Origin: Bacteroidales bacterium
GTDB taxonomy: Bacteria > Bacteroidota > Bacteroidia > Bacteroidales > Bacteroidaceae
Assembly: GCA_004556745.1 (NCBI GenBank)
Contig: SFFY01000002.1
Span: 1 to 64,000, forward strand
Direction: 5' to 3'
Length of the DNA stretch: 64,000 nt
The notes beneath the pieces were generated by a model. The model saw only the letters and a program-made list of their open reading frames with translations, made no database searches and had not been told where the DNA came from. Within the stretch, counting starts at the first letter, position 1. The number at the start of each line of letters is the position of its first letter. Shown here piece by piece: positions 51,416 through 60,234 of the stretch. A program made the position numbers and the translations under genes.

Positions 51416-52867
51416 ATGAAATTATCTGAAATCCTTGCGAAAGCAAATGCCGCAGAGGTGCGCGGCAATTTGGAACTCGACATTACGGGCGTGCAGATTG
51501 ACTCGCGCCAAGTGCAGCCGGGCAATCTCTTCGTCGCCGTGAAAGGCACGCAGGCCGACGGCCATGCCTTTATACCCAAAGCCATAGAAAACGGCGCGGC
51601 GGCCGTATTACAAAGTGACCCGCTGCCCCAGGACGCGCCCGAAGGCGTGACCTTTGTGCGCGTGGCCGACACGGAGGAAGCCGTGGGACGCGTGGCAACT
51701 GCTTTCTACGGCGACCCGACAAGCCGTCTGAAACTCGTGGGCGTGACGGGCACCAACGGCAAAACCACCATCGCCACCCTGCTCTACCACCTCTTCCGCA
51801 ACCTCGGATACAAGTGTGGCCTTTGCTCCACCGTGTGCAACTACATTGACGGTCGCGAAGTGCCTACGGAGCACACCACGCCCGACCCCATCACCCTGAA
51901 CCGTCTTTTGGGCGAAATGGCCGAGGCCGGCTGCGAATATGCCTTTATGGAATGCAGTTCGCACGCCATTCATCAGAAGCGCATCGGCGGCTTGAAGTTC
52001 GCCGGCGGCATCTTCACCAACCTCACCCGTGACCACCTCGATTATCACAAGACCTTTGAGAACTACCGTGACGCGAAAAAGGCCTTCTTCGATAATCTCG
52101 GCGCAGATGCCTTTGCCATTACCAATGCTGACGACAAGAACGGCGGCGTGATGGTGCAGAACACGGCAGCCGCCGTGCGCACCTATTCCACGCGCAGCGC
52201 GGCAGACTACAAAGGACGCATTTTGGAAGAAAGCATCGAAGGCATGCTGCTCGACATCGACGGCACAGAGGTAAGCGTGCATTTCGTGGGCCGCTTCAAT
52301 GTTTCCAATCTTTTGGGCGTTTACGGCGCGGCCTTGATGCTGGGCGTGGAGAAGAACGAAGTGCTCCGCCAACTCTCGCTGCTCCACCCCGTAAACGGGC
52401 GTTTCGAGGCCATCCGTTCGCCGAAAGGTTTCAGCGCGATTGTGGACTATGCCCACACGCCCGACGCTTTGGTAAATGTGCTGACGGCAATCAACGACAT
52501 ACGCCGTGGCGGCCGCATCATCACCGTGTGCGGCGCAGGCGGCAACCGCGACAAAGGCAAGCGTCCCATCATGGCGCGCGAGGCAGCTGAGCGGAGCGAC
52601 CGCGTGGTCATCACCAGCGACAACCCCCGCTTTGAAGAGCCGGAGGCCATCATTGCCGACATGATGGCAGGCGTGTCCGAAGAGTTGCGCCCGAAGGTGC
52701 TCTGCATCACCGACCGCCGCGAGGCCATTCGCGCCGCAGCCATGATGGCAGAGAAGGGCGACATTATCCTCGTGGCAGGCAAAGGGCACGAGCCTTATCA
52801 GGACGTGAAAGGCGTGAAACACCATTTCGACGACCACGAAGAAATCCGCAAGGCTTTCGGCATATAA
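51416..52867 (+). CDS. murE: UDP-MurNAc-L-Ala-D-Glu:meso-diaminopimelate ligase
   Basis: A 483-residue Mur ligase adding the third stem-peptide residue. I start at the ATG at 51416 ([17 protein letters not shown]); the longer frame reads through the repeat. The ATP site is [16 protein letters not shown]; the carbamylated Lys region and [12 protein letters not shown] follow; the specificity motif DNPR (in [13 protein letters not shown]) indicates meso-DAP rather than lysine. The end [10 protein letters not shown] is typical. murF is not adjacent, as in other Bacteroidales clusters. Confidence 0.97.
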   Translation: MKLSEILAKANAAEVRGNLELDITGVQIDSRQVQPGNLFVAVKGTQADGHAFIPKAIENGAAAVLQSDPLPQDAPEGVTFVRVADTEEAVGRVATAFYGDPTSRLKLVGVTGTNGKTTIATLLYHLFRNLGYKCGLCSTVCNYIDGREVPTEHTTPDPITLNRLLGEMAEAGCEYAFMECSSHAIHQKRIGGLKFAGGIFTNLTRDHLDYHKTFENYRDAKKAFFDNLGADAFAITNADDKNGGVMVQNTAAAVRTYSTRSAADYKGRILEESIEGMLLDIDGTEVSVHFVGRFNVSNLLGVYGAALMLGVEKNEVLRQLSLLHPVNGRFEAIRSPKGFSAIVDYAHTPDALVNVLTAINDIRRGGRIITVCGAGGNRDKGKRPIMAREAAERSDRVVITSDNPRFEEPEAIIADMMAGVSEELRPKVLCITDRREAIRAAAMMAEKGDIILVAGKGHEPYQDVKGVKHHFDDHEEIRKAFGI

Positions 52868-52889
52868 TACATTATATTAATCTATAACC

Positions 52890-52908
52890 GGGCGTATGCG
52901 ATACGCCC
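52890..52908. repeat. Palindrome GGGCGTATGCGATACGCCC just before mraY
   Basis: A 19-bp palindrome ending nine bases before the mraY ATG, with the family flank CCCCTAC. The hairpin would sit at the position of a ribosome binding site and could modulate mraY translation or the murE mRNA end. Confidence 0.75.
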
Positions 52909-52916
52909 CTACGATT

Positions 52917-54188
52917 ATGCTCTACTACTTTTTTCGCTTTCTCGAACAGTTCGGCGTGCCCGGCTCCGGGCTTTGGAGTTACATCTCCTTCCGCTCGCTG
53001 CTGGCACTGATTCTTGCGCTCGTGATTTCCGCGTGGTTCGGCGAGTATTTCATCAAATGGATGAAGCGGCACAACATCAGCGAGGTGCAGCGCGATGCCA
53101 GCATCGACCCCTTCGGCGTGCAGAAAATCAATGTGCCCTCCATGGGCGGCATCATTATCATCGTGGCAATCCTCGTGCCCTGCCTGCTGCTCGGCCGCCT
53201 GCGCAATATTTATATGATATTGATGCTCGTGACAACCGTGTGGCTCGGGCTGCTCGGCTTCCTCGACGACTATATCAAAAATTATAAGAAGAACAAGGAC
53301 GGACTGCCCGGCCGCTACAAAATAGTGGGGCAGGTGCTGCTTGGCCTCTTCGTGGGGCTGACGCTGTATCTCAGTCCCGACGCCACCATTCGCGAGAACA
53401 TTGAGATGCGCACAGAGAGCGGCGTGACCGCCGTGGTGCATAAGAGCGAAGCGGTGAAATCAACGAAAACGACCATTCCGTTTGTCAAAAACAACAACTT
53501 AGACTACTCCGAGTTGTTCTCTTTCCTCGGCGAGCATAAGACGAAGGCGGGCTGGATATTCTTTGTATTCGTCACGATCTTTGTCATCACGGCCGTGTCG
53601 AACGGCGCGAACCTCAACGACGGCATGGACGGCATGGCGGCAGGCAACTCGGCCATTATCTGTATCGCGCTCGGCATACTTGCCTACGTGTCGAGCCACA
53701 TTGAGTTTGCCGGCTACCTTAATATAATGTACGTGCCCGGCTCGCAGGAACTCGTTATTTTCATTTGCGCCATGGTGGGTGCGCTCATCGGTTTCCTGTG
53801 GTACAACGCCTTTCCCGCGCAAATCTTTATGGGCGACACGGGTTCTCTGACCATCGGCGGCATCATCGCCGTGCTGGCCATCATCATACACAAGGAACTG
53901 CTTATCCCCATTCTCTGCGGCATTTTCCTCGTGGAAAGCCTGAGCGTGATACTGCAAGTGGAATATTTCAAGTTTTGGAAAAAGAAAGGCGAGAAGCGCC
54001 GCATCTTCAAGCGCACGCCCATTCACGACAACTTCCGCGTGCTGCCCGCGCAGCTTGACCCCGAGTGCCGCTATGTGTTCGGCAAATGGCCGCACGGCGC
54101 GTGGCACGAATCTAAAATCACCATCCGCTTCTGGATTACCACCATCCTCTTGGCGGCATTGACCATTATAACATTGAAGATAAGATAA
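52917..54188 (+). CDS. mraY: Phospho-MurNAc-pentapeptide translocase
   Basis: A 423-residue ten-helix membrane enzyme making lipid I from UDP-MurNAc-pentapeptide and undecaprenyl phosphate. I use the ATG at 52917. The catalytic Asp motifs are LLGFLDDYIKNYKKN and NLNDGMDGMAAG, the FMGDTGSLTIGG loop, and PIHDNFR-like TPIHDNFRVLPAQ (family HHHxE region variant). A longer periplasmic loop (about residues 160-200) than in E. coli is usual for Bacteroidota. Confidence 0.97.
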   Translation: MLYYFFRFLEQFGVPGSGLWSYISFRSLLALILALVISAWFGEYFIKWMKRHNISEVQRDASIDPFGVQKINVPSMGGIIIIVAILVPCLLLGRLRNIYMILMLVTTVWLGLLGFLDDYIKNYKKNKDGLPGRYKIVGQVLLGLFVGLTLYLSPDATIRENIEMRTESGVTAVVHKSEAVKSTKTTIPFVKNNNLDYSELFSFLGEHKTKAGWIFFVFVTIFVITAVSNGANLNDGMDGMAAGNSAIICIALGILAYVSSHIEFAGYLNIMYVPGSQELVIFICAMVGALIGFLWYNAFPAQIFMGDTGSLTIGGIIAVLAIIIHKELLIPILCGIFLVESLSVILQVEYFKFWKKKGEKRRIFKRTPIHDNFRVLPAQLDPECRYVFGKWPHGAWHESKITIRFWITTILLAALTIITLKIR

Positions 54189-54200
54189 AACACTTTCATT

Positions 54201-55547
54201 ATGCGACTTGTAGCACTTGGAGCAGGCGAGAGCGGCGTGGGCGCAGCCGTACTCGCAAAGAAAGAAGGCTATGACGTTTTTGTGTCGGACGCAGGAACGA
54301 TTAGCGAAAAATACCGCACCCTCCTTACGCAGCACAATATTCCCTTTGAAGACGGCGGGCACACCGAGAGCCTCGTGCTCAACGCCGATGAAATCGTGAA
54401 AAGTCCCGGCATTCCCGAAGACGCGCCCATGGTAAAGGCGGTGCGTGAGAAGGGTATTCCCGTTATTTCGGAAATAGAATTTGCCGCACGCTATACCGAC
54501 GCGAAAATGATTTGCATCACCGGCAGCAACGGCAAGACCACCACCACTTCGTGGATATTCCATATCATGAAGAAGGCAGGCATCGACGTGGGGCTTGCCG
54601 GCAACATCGGCCGCAGCCTTGCCCTGCAAGTGGCAGAAGACCCGCACGCCTGCTATGTCATAGAACTTTCGTCGTTCCAGTTGGACGATATGTTCGACTT
54701 CCGCGCCGACATCGCCGTGCTGCTCAACATTACGCCCGACCACCTCGACCGCTACAACTTTGAGTTGCAAAACTACGTGGACTCCAAAATGCGCATCACG
54801 CGCAACCAGCGGCCGAGCGACAGCTTTATTTATTGGCAAAACGACGACCACGTGCCCGAAGAACTGCATCGCCACCCGATAGGCGGCACGCCGTTGCCGT
54901 TCAGCGATGCGCCGGAGGACGGCAGCAAAGGTTTTATTCAGGACGGCGTTATGCGGCTTTCAGGCCCTGCGGAGTTTGAAATGCCTGTTGCCGACATCTC
55001 GCTCATCGGCCGCCACAATCTGCGCAACGCAATGGCGGCGGCAATGGCTTGCCTCGCAGCGGGTGTGCCTGCAAGCATCGTGCGCGAAGGTTTGGCAGAC
55101 TTCCCCGGCGTGCCCCACCGCCTTGAAAAGGTGTGCACCGTGGGCGGCGCATTCTTCATCAACGACTCCAAAGCCACCAACGTAGATGCCTGCCGCGTGG
55201 CCCTCGAAGCCGTTGCCGCGCCCGTTATCCTGATTCTCGGCGGCAAGGACAAGGGCAACGACTACTCCGCCATTATGGATTTGGTGAAAGAAAAATGCAA
55301 GGCCCTCGTGTTCCTCGGAGCAGACAATAGCAAGCTGCAAGCTGTGTTCAAGGACTGCGGACTGCCCATCTGCGACACTGACAGCATCAGCCGCTGCGTC
55401 TTTGCCTGCTGCGCCCTTTCCCATCCTGGCGACACCGTGCTGCTGAGTCCCTGCTGCGCAAGCTTCGACCTGTTCAACGGTATGGCTGAACGCGGCAACC
55501 TGTTCAAGGAATGGGCGCACCGCATGAAGCAAATAGTTGATGCCTGA
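54201..55547 (+). CDS. murD: UDP-MurNAc-L-alanine:D-glutamate ligase
   Basis: A 448-residue Mur ligase adding D-glutamate, supplied by MurI (13836). The N-terminal Rossmann UDP-binding domain begins LVALGAGESGVGAAVLA, the P-loop is ITGSNGKTTTTSW, followed by LAGNIGRSL, ELSSFQLDD, NITPDHLDRY and the C-terminal domain with FINDSKATNVDA and ILGGKDKGNDY. It begins 12 bases after mraY. Confidence 0.97.
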   Translation: MRLVALGAGESGVGAAVLAKKEGYDVFVSDAGTISEKYRTLLTQHNIPFEDGGHTESLVLNADEIVKSPGIPEDAPMVKAVREKGIPVISEIEFAARYTDAKMICITGSNGKTTTTSWIFHIMKKAGIDVGLAGNIGRSLALQVAEDPHACYVIELSSFQLDDMFDFRADIAVLLNITPDHLDRYNFELQNYVDSKMRITRNQRPSDSFIYWQNDDHVPEELHRHPIGGTPLPFSDAPEDGSKGFIQDGVMRLSGPAEFEMPVADISLIGRHNLRNAMAAAMACLAAGVPASIVREGLADFPGVPHRLEKVCTVGGAFFINDSKATNVDACRVALEAVAAPVILILGGKDKGNDYSAIMDLVKEKCKALVFLGADNSKLQAVFKDCGLPICDTDSISRCVFACCALSHPGDTVLLSPCCASFDLFNGMAERGNLFKEWAHRMKQIVDA

Positions 55548-55595
55548 CCATACAATATATATATACTATAAACCCATTCAAGCTTTTGCACCGCT

Positions 55596-56801
55596 ATGCA
55601 GAAACTTACATCGATATTCCAAGGCGACCGCGTCATTTGGATTATTTATTTCTTCCTCTGCCTTATTTCCCTGATAGAGGTATTCAGCGCCGGCAGCACG
55701 CTGGCCTACAAGTCGGGCACGTTTTGGGCGCCGCTGGTGAAGCAGGCGGCGTTTCTTGCCGGAGGCACTGTGGTGGCGCTCGCCATTCACGCCGTGCCTT
55801 GCCGCCACTTCCGCCCCTTGCCGCTGCTGCTCTATCCAGTCTCGCTGCTCTTATTGGTCATCACGCTTTTCGGCGGCAAGACCAACGATGCCGCGCGCTG
55901 GATTGACCTCGGCATTGTGCAGTTTCAGCCTTCCGAAATCGCCAAAGGCACGCTCATCATCACCGTTGCGCTTATCCTCTCCGTGCAGCAAACAGAAAAA
56001 GGCACCGACCCGAAAGCCTTTAAGGTAATCCTTATCCTTGCCGGCCTGGTTTGCGGGTTGATTTTGCCCGAAAACTTCTCCACCGCCGCGCTGCTCTTCG
56101 GCGTTGTGGTGCTGATGATGTTTATCGGCCGCGTACCGTACAAACAGCTCGGCAAACTCTTCGGCTCGCTGGCGCTGGTAGTGGGACTGGTGGTTGCCGT
56201 CGTTGCCGTAACGCCCGACGACAGCCCGCTGTACAAACTGCCCGGAATGGGACGCATGCTCACTTGGAAAAACCGCATTGTGCGCCACGGCGCGGACGAA
56301 AGGCCCGCACCCAAAGACTACGACATTGACAAAGACGGGCAAATAGCCCACGCCAACATAGCCATCGTGTCGAGCAACGGCATCGGCAAAATGCCCGGCA
56401 ACTCCGTGGAGCGCGACTTCCTCAGCCAGGCCTACTCCGACTTTATCTTTGCCATCATCATCGAGGAAATGGGGCTTTGGGGCGCGTTCATTGTCATGGC
56501 GCTGTATTTAATATTATTGTTTCGAGCGAGCATCATTGCCGGGCGGTGCGAGCGCAACTTCCCCGCCTTTCTTGTGATGGGGCTTGCGTTGCTCCTCGTT
56601 TCGCAAGCCTTCCTCAACATGCTTGTAGCCGTCGGCCTCTTCCCCGTCACGGGCCAGCCTTTGCCGCTCATTAGTCGCGGTGGTACGTCCACTCTCATCA
56701 CCTGCGCCTATTTCGGCATGATGCTTAGCGTCAGCCGCTATTCGCGCCAGAGCGAGCAGCCCGTCGACCCCGCGCAAGTCAATACGGCAATCAGCGCGTA
56801 A
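55596..56801 (+). CDS. ftsW: Septal peptidoglycan glycosyltransferase FtsW (SEDS family)
   Basis: A 401-residue SEDS membrane protein that polymerises lipid II at the septum together with FtsI. About ten membrane segments are seen. Family motifs are ARWIDLGIVQFQPSEIAKGTLII (with the conserved Arg and Glu), PENFSTAALLFGV, SNGIGKMPGNSVERDFLSQAYSDFIFAIIIEEMG (the loop with catalytic Asp/Glu), and GLFPVTGQPLPLISRGGTS. The cluster stops here; murG, expected next, is missing. Confidence 0.96.
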   Translation: MQKLTSIFQGDRVIWIIYFFLCLISLIEVFSAGSTLAYKSGTFWAPLVKQAAFLAGGTVVALAIHAVPCRHFRPLPLLLYPVSLLLLVITLFGGKTNDAARWIDLGIVQFQPSEIAKGTLIITVALILSVQQTEKGTDPKAFKVILILAGLVCGLILPENFSTAALLFGVVVLMMFIGRVPYKQLGKLFGSLALVVGLVVAVVAVTPDDSPLYKLPGMGRMLTWKNRIVRHGADERPAPKDYDIDKDGQIAHANIAIVSSNGIGKMPGNSVERDFLSQAYSDFIFAIIIEEMGLWGAFIVMALYLILLFRASIIAGRCERNFPAFLVMGLALLLVSQAFLNMLVAVGLFPVTGQPLPLISRGGTSTLITCAYFGMMLSVSRYSRQSEQPVDPAQVNTAISA

Positions 56802-56831
56802 AGAAACATAGGGAGATATTGCGGCTCAAAC

Positions 56832-57047
56832 TCAATAAATCAGCCCTAAAAGCCAAATAGGCAGTTTCTTGCCAATGGGGAACTCTATGTTATCGGCGAG
56901 GATATAGGAATCGGGTAGATCGGCAATCTGTGCAAACGATTTGCTTTCGCCGCCTACTTCAAAAGTCATGCGTCCGTCTACACGGAAATCGTCGGCAGTC
57001 TTCCTGAATTCTGAAGAACGCTTATCGTAATAACCAAAATTTGACAT
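56832..57047 (-). CDS. Small hypothetical protein (71 residues), possibly a gene remnant
   Basis: A reading frame from MSNFGYYDKRSSEFRKTADDF to PIGKKLPIWLLGLIY. The sequence looks like real protein (VDGRMTFEVGGESKSFAQIADLPDSYILADNIEFPIG) and could be the C-terminal part of a longer protein. No family recognised. It sits exactly where murG would be expected on the other strand, at the point where the cell-wall cluster breaks off. Confidence 0.45.
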   Translation of the reverse strand: MSNFGYYDKRSSEFRKTADDFRVDGRMTFEVGGESKSFAQIADLPDSYILADNIEFPIGKKLPIWLLGLIY

Positions 57048-57364
57048 AAAAAGGTTACCGCGATAAGCGATTTTGTGCGATTTTCGCTTACTGCTCTAAG
57101 CGATTTACTGCTTTCTCTATACGTAAATTTTTCCCCAAAAAACTATTCATACCCTTCATTTTGCTTTTAAGTGCTTGATACGTCGGCGTTTGCGTATGAA
57201 TGGTTTGTTTTCTAAACCTTTCAGCAACCTTTCATTAGTAGTTGCAGGCGGCCTAAGGGCGTTTCGTCTTTGCTTTTTGCTAATTCATCGTCAAAATTCG
57301 CGTGTTGGGACATAGATACTGGGTTTAGATAGGATATTATTATATAAGCAAAGGAACTTTTTAA

Positions 57365-57372
57365 TAACTTTG
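57365..57372 (+). promoter_or_regulatory. -7 box TAACTTTG for the 57455 gene
   Basis: Perfect TAnnTTTG followed by C, 82 bases upstream of the chosen ATG. The rest of the gap from 57048 shows only small repeats of AAGCGATTT (57065-57110) and nothing else I can name. Confidence 0.6.
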
Positions 57373-57454
57373 CCGTATGAAGAGGCGCGTGTGCCGCGCT
57401 AATTCATTTGTTACCTTAATTGTACCTATTATTAACCTTAATCTATTTAAATCT

Positions 57455-59668
57455 ATGAGAAAGTCTACCTACTTATTCTCAATGCTCGCCGTTGCGCTGC
57501 TCTCTGTCTGCACAGCTACGGCACGCACGTCTGAAGACACGGCGCCGGCCGCCGTGCTCGAGCGCGCCAACCAGGCCGAGGAGGTGCTCAACCTGCGCGG
57601 CGTGGGTTACCCCACCACCGAAAGCGCGACTTACACAGCCTTTGCCGCCGCAATTGCCGAGGCACGCGCCTATGAAAATGCTACAACGGACTACGTGGCC
57701 GCTCTCGAAACTGCCGAGACGGCTTACAAGAGTGCCACCGAGGGTATCCAGATGCCTGAGGCCGGCAAGTACTACAACCTCGTCATGATGACGCAAACAG
57801 GTGCGCAGTGGCTGCTTTCGCCTTCTGCCGATGACGTATCGCTTGTCGCTTTCAATGGCGTACCCTCTGCCGCCACGGCCTTTGAATGTCGCGCCAACGC
57901 CGACGGCACTTATTCTTTCCTCTCGCCCCAGAGCAAGTGGTTCCGCAATCACTCTAAGTATGCCGGCGTAAGCTGGCTTTCGGGAAGTTCCGTAACTGGC
58001 CTTGACGACACTTACAACGAGCAATACTGCAACATCACCGTTGCCCGCATGGGTAAGGACGACAAGACGGAAGCAGAACTCGACGAACTGTTTGGCTACA
58101 TGACGCTTTTCAGCTGCAGAGGCTATGACTCGGGCAAGAGCAGCTATGCCAGCGGCTACACCGTTATCAAAACCGATGGCTCTGACTACGACGGTGCAGC
58201 CAATCTCTACTATAATGCCAGCCACACCGTTGCCGTTCGCTTTGTTGAAGTTGCACCCGAAGACCTGGAGGGAACAGCGAAGAACACGTTTGTCTATACC
58301 GAGGTTTCGCCTGCCAATAACAGTGAAGTCGAGACGCTCTCCAAAATCCGCCTTACCTATCCCGTTTGCAGCGAATCCATCGAATACGAGCAGGCTATCG
58401 ATGTCGTCAATACCGCTACCAGCGAAAAGGTTACTCAAGGTAAGCTTTATTGGGAGGACTACGGCAATTCAACGGTTGTCACCTTTACGCTTGATGCACC
58501 CGTCACCGCAGCCGGCACATATAGCATCACCATTCCCGAGGGCTATATCTATGACGACAAAATCGTGTGGAACGATGATGATACCGTTGATGACTCCGCC
58601 GCTACCTACAACCCCGAGTTTACGCTCACCTACACCGTTTCGGGCACGGCTACGCCGAAAAACACGTTCACCTATCTCTCCGTCAGCCCCGAGAACAACA
58701 GCGAGGTGGAATCGCTTTCCAAGATAAACCTCACCTATTCGGCTTGCAGCGAATCCATAGAATATTATGAGCCGATTGCCGTAATCAACACCGCCACCAG
58801 CGAGAAGGTGACCGATGCCTATCTCTATTGGGAAGACTATTATGGCGGCTCGCCGGTTGTGACGCTCACGCTCGACGCGGAGATTGTCACTCCGGGCACG
58901 TATAGCATCACCGTTCCCGAAGGCTATATCTATGACAACAATATCATTTGGGACGGCAGCGACTACGACGATACCGCCGCCACCTACAACCCCGAGTTTA
59001 CGCTCACCTACACCGTGACCGGTCCGGCAGTGCCGCCCGTTGCCTCGCTTTCGGAATTGAGCAACACGATGGCCTATACCATTAAGAACGCCAACGGCTT
59101 TGGTACGATTTATTACGATGAGGCTCATTCCGGCATGATGTGGCTCGGCGCGTCCAGCAACTCCAATTTCAGCCGCGACGTCGACCTCACGAGCAAGAAC
59201 GCCAACTGGTTGGTCATCTTGTTCAACGAGCAGTATTATCTCTACAACGTAGGTGCCGCACAGTTTGTCAAGGTCAATGCCTTCGCCGGTTCCGTGAATA
59301 CCTCCTTGCAGGATGAGGCCATTGCCATTACTGTTCAAGAGCTTGGCGACAACAAGTTTGCCTTCTCTACCACTGGCGGCGAAAAGGACTGGATGTGCGC
59401 CTCTCCGCAGATTTCTGACAAACCTGTTTGCCAATGGACGGTCGACGACGGCGGTTGCGCTTGGCGTCTTACGCCTAATGCCGAGCTCGACGTAACGGCA
59501 GAGAGTGCAGCAGCTATTGAGAAAATTGCCAAAGCAACCGGCATCCGCAGCATTACAAACGATGCCCGGACTGATGTTGAGGCATTCACGCTCGATGGCC
59601 GCAAGGTGGCAGGCAAGTTGCAGCGCGGTCTGTATATCGTGAATGGTAAGAAGGTTTTTGTGAAATAA
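57455..59668 (+). CDS. Secreted protein with two tandem Ig-like repeats
   Basis: A 737-residue protein. I start at the ATG at 57455, which begins a clean signal peptide (MRKSTYLFSMLAVALLSVCTATA). A short helical segment (about 25-95) and a beta-rich region are followed by two near-identical modules (residues 277-402 and 403-525), each starting NTF-Y-VSP-NNSEVE and ending YNPEFTLTYTV, with the EGYIYD signature. The C-terminal part has a lectin-like domain and the sorting-type tail LDGRKVAGKLQRGLYIVNGKKVFVK. No catalytic site is seen; likely a surface-exposed or secreted binding protein. Own promoter and strong terminator. Confidence 0.75.
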   Translation: MRKSTYLFSMLAVALLSVCTATARTSEDTAPAAVLERANQAEEVLNLRGVGYPTTESATYTAFAAAIAEARAYENATTDYVAALETAETAYKSATEGIQMPEAGKYYNLVMMTQTGAQWLLSPSADDVSLVAFNGVPSAATAFECRANADGTYSFLSPQSKWFRNHSKYAGVSWLSGSSVTGLDDTYNEQYCNITVARMGKDDKTEAELDELFGYMTLFSCRGYDSGKSSYASGYTVIKTDGSDYDGAANLYYNASHTVAVRFVEVAPEDLEGTAKNTFVYTEVSPANNSEVETLSKIRLTYPVCSESIEYEQAIDVVNTATSEKVTQGKLYWEDYGNSTVVTFTLDAPVTAAGTYSITIPEGYIYDDKIVWNDDDTVDDSAATYNPEFTLTYTVSGTATPKNTFTYLSVSPENNSEVESLSKINLTYSACSESIEYYEPIAVINTATSEKVTDAYLYWEDYYGGSPVVTLTLDAEIVTPGTYSITVPEGYIYDNNIIWDGSDYDDTAATYNPEFTLTYTVTGPAVPPVASLSELSNTMAYTIKNANGFGTIYYDEAHSGMMWLGASSNSNFSRDVDLTSKNANWLVILFNEQYYLYNVGAAQFVKVNAFAGSVNTSLQDEAIAITVQELGDNKFAFSTTGGEKDWMCASPQISDKPVCQWTVDDGGCAWRLTPNAELDVTAESAAAIEKIAKATGIRSITNDARTDVEAFTLDGRKVAGKLQRGLYIVNGKKVFVK
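58283..59030 (+). repeat. Tandem in-frame duplication inside the secreted protein gene
   Basis: Module 1 (about 58283-58660) and module 2 (about 58661-59030) encode similar Ig-like domains with shared blocks such as CSESIEY, NTATSEKVT, LYWEDY, GTYSIT-PEGYIYD and AATYNPEFTLTYTV. Domain duplication by unequal crossing-over is likely. Confidence 0.8.
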
Positions 59669-59690
59669 GCCTTACGAGATATTGATAAAT

Positions 59691-59730
59691 AAAACGGGTG
59701 TGCCTGATTGAAGGCACACCCGTTTTTGTT
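59691..59730 (+). terminator. Terminator of the 57455-59668 gene
   Basis: Perfect 15-bp stem AAAACGGGTGTGCCT / AGGCACACCCGTTTT (59691-59705, 59712-59726), T-rich after. On the other strand it could also serve nrdG, which ends at 59767. Confidence 0.9.
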
Positions 59731-59766
59731 TGGGGATAAGAAGGGGCTTGTCGAATTTTAGCGGTT

Positions 59767-60234
59767 TCAAGCCGGTTGCCAAAACCGCCTTGTGATGTCT
59801 TCAAACGTACCGTCCGCGCTTTGGCGATACAGGCGCTGGTTGGTCGTGGGCGACTTGAGCGGTCCCTGTTCGGCGCGATACGGACCGAGCTTCACGTAGT
59901 TGAACGCAGCGCGGTCGGCAGGCCACTCATCGCGGCCGGAGTACCAGCCGGTCTTGAGCCTGTCGCCGTACTTCCGCTTCACGGCCCGCGCCAACCGCCC
60001 GACGGCAGCGGGGTCGTTGTCGCCGCCCATCAATCCCACGCAGGTCACCTCGCCTTCCACATCGTCGAGCAGGGCAAAGAGGCGTTCCTCCGTCAGCTCC
60101 TCGCCGATGTCGTCTTTGAGATACGCGCTGTGGCAACCCGGGCAGCCGTTAGGGCAAAGCGAGAGGTTGATGGCCAGCGTCACCTCGTCGGGAAACTCCT
60201 GGAAGACAATATCGTAGTTGACGTATTTAAGCAT
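59767..60234 (-). CDS. nrdG: Anaerobic ribonucleotide reductase activating protein
   Basis: A 155-residue radical SAM enzyme that generates the glycyl radical on NrdD. The cluster motif CPNGCPGCH (Cys27, Cys31, Cys34; C-x3-C-x2-C) and the SAM motif GLMGGDND are present. Its start overlaps the nrdD stop by 8 bases, so the pair is translationally coupled. Length is typical. Confidence 0.96.
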   Translation of the reverse strand: MLKYVNYDIVFQEFPDEVTLAINLSLCPNGCPGCHSAYLKDDIGEELTEERLFALLDDVEGEVTCVGLMGGDNDPAAVGRLARAVKRKYGDRLKTGWYSGRDEWPADRAAFNYVKLGPYRAEQGPLKSPTTNQRLYRQSADGTFEDITRRFWQPA

